From positions 1 to 7,241 of the forward strand of contig JAEWVY010000044.1 in the NCBI GenBank assembly GCA_023396625.1: a stretch of DNA of 7,241 nt. The letters run 5' to 3'. This DNA is from Pseudomonadota bacterium. Lineage in GTDB: Bacteria > Pseudomonadota > Gammaproteobacteria > Burkholderiales > Burkholderiaceae_C. Under the pieces are notes generated by a model, which did not search any database, was not told the DNA's origin, and saw nothing but the letters and a program-made list of their open reading frames with translations. Made by a program: the position numbers and the translations under genes. This document shows, one piece after another, positions 1-4,376 of this stretch (position 1 is the stretch's first letter; each line of letters opens with the position of its first letter).

Positions 1-322
1 CGCTCGTCGCGGGCGATGCCGGGCTACCGCTCACCGCGTAGGTGAAGGTGGTCGCGGTCGTGACGATCACCCGGAACTGCCCGTTGTATTCCGGCTGGTC
101 AGCCCCGGCGATCTCGACCACCTGCTCCTGCTGATAGGCGTGTCCCGCGCTGATGCTGGCCGTGGCCACGCCATCGACGCAGGTCAGCGTGTCGATGGCC
201 TTGAGCGCGAAGCCGTTGACGAGGCAGGCATCGAGCATCGTCACCAGATCGCCCCAGTTGTTGGCGATCTGCGGCGCACCCGTCATGCCGCTGTTGAAGT
301 ATTTGACGGTGAGGTCGGTCAT
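1..322 (-). CDS. Uncharacterised phage structural protein, N-terminal 107 residues (3' end outside window)
   Basis: An ATG at 322 with a good Shine-Dalgarno nine bases upstream opens a frame that stays open to the left edge, giving MTDLTVKYFNSGMTGAPQIA and onward for 107 residues. Residues 1-45 contain a helical L-V-T-M-L-D-A-C-L-V-N-G-F stretch. Residues 52-107 look like a beta module: A-T-A-S-I-S-A-G-H-A-Y, then V-V-E-I-A-G-A, Y-N-G-Q-F-R-V and T-T-F-T-Y-A-V. This G-H-x-Y, then Y/L-N-G, then T-T-F-T-Y/F pattern is familiar from uncharacterised phage tail and virion proteins, but I cannot tie it to a named domain. Codon use matches the neighbours, and it is the last visible gene of the operon. 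A tail-tip or accessory structural role is inferred from position only. Confidence 0.78.
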   Translation of the reverse strand, partial: MTDLTVKYFNSGMTGAPQIANNWGDLVTMLDACLVNGFALKAIDTLTCVDGVATASISAGHAYQQEQVVEIAGADQPEYNGQFRVIVTTATTFTYAVSGSPASPATS

Positions 323-331
323 TGCGATGGT

Positions 332-337
332 TCCTCT
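332..337 (-). promoter_or_regulatory. Ribosome binding site of the leftmost gene
   Basis: AGAGGA is followed by nine bases and then the ATG at 322. It lies within the 18-base gap after the stop of the 1202-residue gene. It is the main evidence that the reading frame running off the left edge is a real gene. Confidence 0.75.
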
Positions 338-340
338 GGA

Positions 341-3300
341 TCAAGGCGTATCCACGTCGCCGCGAATGAGCAGCGTGAAGTGGTCGTCGGGCACGGATTC
401 CGGCCCCTGCTGAACGGTGCGCACCACCCAGACCGGGAACTGGCTGCCGATGGTGTTGAAGCGCAGCACGTTCCCCGTGGCCCAGCCGTTGCCCCAGCCC
501 AGCGCGGGCAGACGGAAGTACGGCGCCCCGGTGGCCGGGTTATTGGGCGCGCAGTCGGCGCTGGTGTTGCCGGTGGCGATCACGCCGACGTTCTCGCCGA
601 TCACCTCGAACGAGGTGCGGTTGGTCATGCGCACCACCCAGCGCTCGGTGAGCGCGCCGCGATTGCTCACGGTGATCGGGTACTGCGTGTGGTTGAAGGT
701 CGCGGTGGCGGCGCTGCCCACTAGGTCGTCCGACCAGCTACCGTTCCAGCTGCTCTGGTCGAACACGAGGTTCACGCGGGCGAACAGGTCTCCGGCCACC
801 AGCGCGCTGGACACGAAGCTGCCGGACAGCGGATCGCCCACACTGGCCAGCGGATACTGGTGCGTCAAAGGCCGCGTGAAGCTGATTTCGCCGCTGATCT
901 GCACGTCGCGCACCACGGCCATGTCCTCGATGCGGTGCTCGACCGTTACCGGCTGGCTGTAGCCCGCGACGTTGGTGAAGGTGACGGTTCCCGCTTCCAG
1001 ATCGGTGGTGTAGCCGCTGTGGATCACCACGCCGTCGTGGCCGACCACGCGCACGCGCGACAGTCGCACACGAGCGCAATCGATGGTCTGGCCGTTGCCG
1101 ACCGACGCGGTGATGCGCCCGGTGTGGCCGACCACCGCGAAGCCCCCGGGCCGGAAGATCGGTACACGTCCATCGCTGGGCAGGCGCACGGGGTCGATGC
1201 CCAGCAGCGCCGCATCCAGAGGCAGATAGCTGTATGCGACGGCGCTGTAGCGCAGGCTGCTTACCGCCACCGGCTCGGGCCGGAATACCTTGCCGTCCGG
1301 GCGCACGTTCTCGGCGTCGAACCACGGCTCGCTTTCATGGCCCGCCGCCGTGACCAGGGTACCGAAACGCACCCGCACGAGGCCGGTGTCGTAGTCCACG
1401 CTGCCACTGACACCGGATGCGGAGATCGTGCCGTCGATGCCTGCGGTGACCGTCTGCGTGCCGCCCACCGCACGGGCGAACTGAATCGACAGCGACCCGG
1501 GCCGCAGCGGAGCTGCGCCAGTGCGAAACACATACTCGCTGGAGATGTTCTCGCCGACCGTGGTCACGCAACTGGCGCGCGTGATGCTGTTGGCAGCGCC
1601 CGCCGACCAGGACGTGAGCGCGACCGTGCCCGACAGGTAGTTGATGCTGCCGCGCGTGACCCAGCCGCTGGGCGTGAACTCGCGCAGCGTGCCCTGGCCG
1701 TTGTCGCCCCAGGGCTGGCTGCCTGCGATGGCGAGCAGCACGCTGCCCGCCACCACTTGCGCGTTGACACCGGGCACGAGACGAAAGCTGGGCGCGAAGG
1801 AAAAGGTGTCGGTGTGATTGCTGGTCGAGCCCGCACTGTTGTAGCGCAGCTTGACGTAGCCGGACTCGTCGTTCGGGTACAACGACGGCGCATCCACGTA
1901 GGTGATGCCGCTGTAGTTCAGGCGGAACATCTGGCCCACGCCGTTCGCCCAGCCCAGTTGCTGTGTGCCATAGACGGGGCGCGGAATCTTGACCGTGACG
2001 TCCGGCTGGAACTGCACCTCGCCGGTGGCGTAGTTGACGCTGCCGATGACGACGCCTGAGCGCAGCACGTTGCCCGCGCCGTCGTCACGCGCGTACTGCG
2101 TGGGATCGACGCCGTTCCACAGGCCCAGGCCCATCGCCTGAATCTGCTGCTGCGTGTAGACGCCCAGCACGGTGGTGTCGGTCAGCGTGTTCCATTCGAT
2201 CTCCAGCGAACCCGGCTCGATGGAGCCCAGCGTGGCTGCCACCGGCACGCGGCCCAGCCCGTCGCGCGAGGGGTGTGCGAAAGCGTCCTCCTGCTTGGGG
2301 CCTGCGACGTAGTCCACCGTCAGCAGCGCGCCGACCGGCGGCAGCACGTTCGGCGCGAAGCTCAGGAGGTTCTGCGCGACGTTGAGTTCGCCGGTGGCGC
2401 TGCCAGACAGCGCGCCGGAAGTGGCGGCAGATGCCGTGCGCGTGCCGGTTCCGCTTTCATGCGGCCATGTGACGGTCAACGTTCCCGGCTGCACGCTCTT
2501 GCCTTCGGGCGGTGCAAGCAGCATGGTCTGCGACGCCTTGAGCGCGGCGGTCGGCTGCTGCGTCTCCTGCGTCGGCACGTTCCAGGTCAGGATCAGCGAC
2601 GAGCCCACGTCGGGCAGCGCGCCCAGCGTGACGACGAACGCGCCGGTGTTCTTGTTGAAGGTGCCTGCGCCGTAGCTGGCGTCCAGTCCTTTGAGGGAGC
2701 CGTTGCCGCCTTCGGACAACACGTACCAGCGGCCCTGCGCCATGTAGCTGATCGTGAGCGTGCCCGGTTGCGGCACCGGGTTTACGGTGCCGACGTAGGA
2801 CTGGCTGCGCGATTCCGGTGTGACCGCGATCTCCGAGCTTTGCGGCGCACGCTGCAACTGCGCGGCGGGTGTGTAGGTGATGGCTTTGCTGGCCGACATC
2901 GCGCCGGAGTTCAGGCTCAAGATGCCGTTGGCGTAGTCGATGGTGCCGAGCGTGCCGCTGGCGGTCTTGAGCAGGCCCGCGTCGTCGAAGATCGTGACGC
3001 CGCCGGTGACGATGGACAGCGACCCCGGCAAGCAGCCGCCCGGCAGGTTGAAGTTGATGCTGGTCGTCCAGGCGTGGCTGGCGCTGTAGCTCACCGGCGC
3101 GGCACCGGGCACGGGCAGACCGGCTGCCGCATACGGTGGCGCGAACGAGATCGGAGTCTCGGTCTGCGCGCTGGGCACGAGCTGCGTGTAGATGGACGCA
3201 CCCTTGCCGGTGAAATCGCCCACGGCAGCGGCCTGCACCAGTGGCACCACGCCGACGTAGGTGCCCGCATCGGCCACCACCGTGTCGCGCGTTTTGGTGG

Positions 3301-3949
3301 CGTTGGCCACCCGCGTGAACGTGCGGCTGGCGGGTGAACCGGTGAAGTCGAAGCGCAGCGCGTCGCTGATCGCCACCGTCACCACGGCGGCGCGGTAGTC
3401 CTGATCGGTGTTGTAGGTGAAGCTGCGCTCGACCACCGACACGGCGGTGGCGCGCACGTACTGCTCCTTCTGCGTGGGCAGGTTTTCGTTTTCGATGAGG
3501 ACGAGGGTCTGGCCGACGTTGGGCACGGCGTCGCTGGGGCGCTGGAACAACTGCACCACGCGCTGGCCCGCGATGTGGTTCTCGAACAGGTAGCCCGCCC
3601 ATTCGGGGCCCTTGTTGAGATAGGCCTCGATGCGCGTCTGGGCCTGATCGCGCGTGTCGAAGGTCTTCTTGGTGGAGAACAGCGTGACGCTGACGCGCGC
3701 GTCCTGCGGCGGTTCGGCCACGATGACGTTGGCCCCGAAGTAGGTGTCGGTGTCGTCGGTGGCGACCTGCACGAAGGTCTTGCGCAGGTTGACGCGGCCC
3801 CCCGCGCGATCCAGTTCGGAGATGTCAGGGAAGATCGCGTTGGACACGCCATCCGCGATGGTCACGCCCGTGGGCGCGCCGCCGCCTTCGGGCACGTCGG
3901 CCATCACGGCGGACTTCAGCAGTTTGACGTCGCCGGATTGGATCGGCAT
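341..3949 (-). CDS. Large repeat-containing phage tail structural protein (tail tip or fibre-like), 1202 residues
   Basis: No enzymatic motif is visible, and the protein reads as a multi-domain beta-rich virion component. Residues 1-200 form an N-terminal region with V-N-L-R-K-T-F-V-Q-V (53-62) and a helix of the type R-I-E-A-Y-L-N-K-G-P-E-W (106-117). Residues 200-300 are a linker-like beta region. Residues 307-1006 hold about seven degenerate units built on P-G-S/T-L-x-I, then G-S/T-I/V-D/N-Y-x-T-G-x-V/L, then a closing strand. Residues 1015-1202 form a distinct C-terminal domain rich in Trp, Asn and Gly, ending W-V-V-R-T-V, D-D-H-F-T-L and R-G-D-V-D. There is no signal peptide, membrane segment, collagen-type repeat, peptidase or glycosidase signature. 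The start is fixed by a GGAG seven bases upstream. The gene follows the tape-measure region, so a distal-tail location is likely, but adsorption, tip assembly or fibre function cannot be separated from sequence alone. Confidence 0.85.
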   Translation of the reverse strand: MPIQSGDVKLLKSAVMADVPEGGGAPTGVTIADGVSNAIFPDISELDRAGGRVNLRKTFVQVATDDTDTYFGANVIVAEPPQDARVSVTLFSTKKTFDTRDQAQTRIEAYLNKGPEWAGYLFENHIAGQRVVQLFQRPSDAVPNVGQTLVLIENENLPTQKEQYVRATAVSVVERSFTYNTDQDYRAAVVTVAISDALRFDFTGSPASRTFTRVANATKTRDTVVADAGTYVGVVPLVQAAAVGDFTGKGASIYTQLVPSAQTETPISFAPPYAAAGLPVPGAAPVSYSASHAWTTSINFNLPGGCLPGSLSIVTGGVTIFDDAGLLKTASGTLGTIDYANGILSLNSGAMSASKAITYTPAAQLQRAPQSSEIAVTPESRSQSYVGTVNPVPQPGTLTISYMAQGRWYVLSEGGNGSLKGLDASYGAGTFNKNTGAFVVTLGALPDVGSSLILTWNVPTQETQQPTAALKASQTMLLAPPEGKSVQPGTLTVTWPHESGTGTRTASAATSGALSGSATGELNVAQNLLSFAPNVLPPVGALLTVDYVAGPKQEDAFAHPSRDGLGRVPVAATLGSIEPGSLEIEWNTLTDTTVLGVYTQQQIQAMGLGLWNGVDPTQYARDDGAGNVLRSGVVIGSVNYATGEVQFQPDVTVKIPRPVYGTQQLGWANGVGQMFRLNYSGITYVDAPSLYPNDESGYVKLRYNSAGSTSNHTDTFSFAPSFRLVPGVNAQVVAGSVLLAIAGSQPWGDNGQGTLREFTPSGWVTRGSINYLSGTVALTSWSAGAANSITRASCVTTVGENISSEYVFRTGAAPLRPGSLSIQFARAVGGTQTVTAGIDGTISASGVSGSVDYDTGLVRVRFGTLVTAAGHESEPWFDAENVRPDGKVFRPEPVAVSSLRYSAVAYSYLPLDAALLGIDPVRLPSDGRVPIFRPGGFAVVGHTGRITASVGNGQTIDCARVRLSRVRVVGHDGVVIHSGYTTDLEAGTVTFTNVAGYSQPVTVEHRIEDMAVVRDVQISGEISFTRPLTHQYPLASVGDPLSGSFVSSALVAGDLFARVNLVFDQSSWNGSWSDDLVGSAATATFNHTQYPITVSNRGALTERWVVRMTNRTSFEVIGENVGVIATGNTSADCAPNNPATGAPYFRLPALGWGNGWATGNVLRFNTIGSQFPVWVVRTVQQGPESVPDDHFTLLIRGDVDTP
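932..3031 (-). repeat. Tandem degenerate beta-domain repeats in the 1202-residue protein
   Basis: Units start near residues 307, 394, 487, 578, 724, 815 and 936. The first six open with P-G-S/T-L-x-I or a relative such as LPGSLSI, QPGTLTI, QPGTLTV, EPGSLEI, VPGVNAQ and RPGSLSI. Most continue to a central turn of the type GTIDYANG, GSVNYATG, GSINYLSG or GSVDYDTG, then a closing strand. Units 2 and 3 have weaker turns (FNKNTG, ELNVAQN), and unit 7 is the most degenerate (TTDLEAGTV). Spacing is about 65 residues in the tightest units and up to about 145 where loops are inserted. The repeat is visible at protein level, not as DNA identity, so it is an old duplication. Confidence 0.65.
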
Positions 3950-3950
3950 T

Positions 3951-4358
3951 TCATAACTCCAGGAATCGAAGGGTCAGGCGGTAGAAGTCGGTGCTTGCCC
4001 GCGCCGGGATGCCCATCACGGGCTCTGCTTCGATGGCGGTTTCGGCGTGGCGGAAAGCGACGGTGAAGACGCGCGCATCTGCGAAGCTGAGTTCGAAGCG
4101 GCCCGTCGTCGCACTCACCGGCGACGCCGCCCACGACCGGAGTTCTTCGACGGTGGCGCGCGTCACCCACGCCATATCGGGTGCGCCCACCAAGGTGATC
4201 GGGCGTCCTGCCTGCCGCGTGGCCGACTGGATCAGCAGGGCCCCGGTGATCAGGTAGGACGTGGACGCCACGGCGGGCGACCACGCGTGCTCATCGCTCC
4301 ACAGCAAGTCGTCCGGCAATGGCAGAGCCACCCCGGTGGCGAGGTTCTTCAGTTGCAT
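3951..4358 (-). CDS. Uncharacterised 135-residue tail-associated protein
   Basis: I do not recognise a named family. The protein has 135 residues, no signal peptide, no membrane segment and only one obvious helix. It opens with M-Q-L-K-N-L-A-T-G-V and a L-P-D-D-L-L-W-S-D-E stretch, then WSP at 26-28. A G-R-P-I-T-L-V-G strand lies at 51-58, followed by W-V-T-R-A-T (64-69) and a short helix at 70-77. The C-terminal half alternates beta-type residues and ends in R-F-L-E-L. The pattern suggests a small beta-rich structural domain. Its position between the tape measure and a very large structural protein suggests a tail-tip or distal-tail role, by inference. No Shine-Dalgarno sequence precedes the ATG, so it is probably translated by coupling to the tape-measure stop 18 bases upstream. 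Its own TGA is one base before the next ATG. Confidence 0.8.
   Translation of the reverse strand: MQLKNLATGVALPLPDDLLWSDEHAWSPAVASTSYLITGALLIQSATRQAGRPITLVGAPDMAWVTRATVEELRSWAASPVSATTGRFELSFADARVFTVAFRHAETAIEAEPVMGIPARASTDFYRLTLRFLEL
3957..3960 (-). promoter_or_regulatory. Ribosome binding site of the 1202-residue gene
   Basis: GGAG lies seven bases before the ATG at 3949, inside the last codons of the 135-residue gene. It supports ATG 3949 as the start. A second ATG at 3954, overlapping the upstream TGA, opens a 12-codon dead end in another frame and is too close to the GGAG to compete. Confidence 0.75.
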
Positions 4359-4376
4359 CGGTGAACCCGAAAGAGG

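Noticed and set aside
796..803. CCACCAGC, the complement of the E. coli Chi octamer
   Set aside because: A single octamer in GC-rich coding DNA is expected by chance, and there is no evidence that the host uses this Chi sequence.
341..907. Possible variable region of a diversity-generating retroelement in the C-terminus of the large tail protein
   Set aside because: No reverse transcriptase and no near-identical template repeat is present in the window. Trp/Asn richness alone is not enough.
860..2059. 399-codon plus-strand open frame opposite the 1202-residue gene
   Set aside because: It is antisense to a coherent protein, its translation is rich in Arg, His, Ala and Asp without domain pattern, and it fits the antisense shadow expected at this GC content.
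2763..2780. Inverted repeat CCCGGT...ACCGGG that could resemble a terminator hairpin
   Set aside because: It is inside the 1202-residue coding region, encodes the V-P-Q-P-G stretch at a repeat start, and has no T-tract on the transcribed strand.
2273..3337. 354-codon plus-strand open frame opposite the 1202-residue gene
   Set aside because: Same reasons: antisense, biased Arg/Gly/Val composition and no recognisable motif.
3943..3954. Alternative ATG at 3954 overlapping the stop of the 135-residue gene
   Set aside because: It opens a frame of only 12 codons, and the GGAG at 3960-3957 is too close to it. The ATG at 3949 leads into the 1202-residue protein with ideal spacing.
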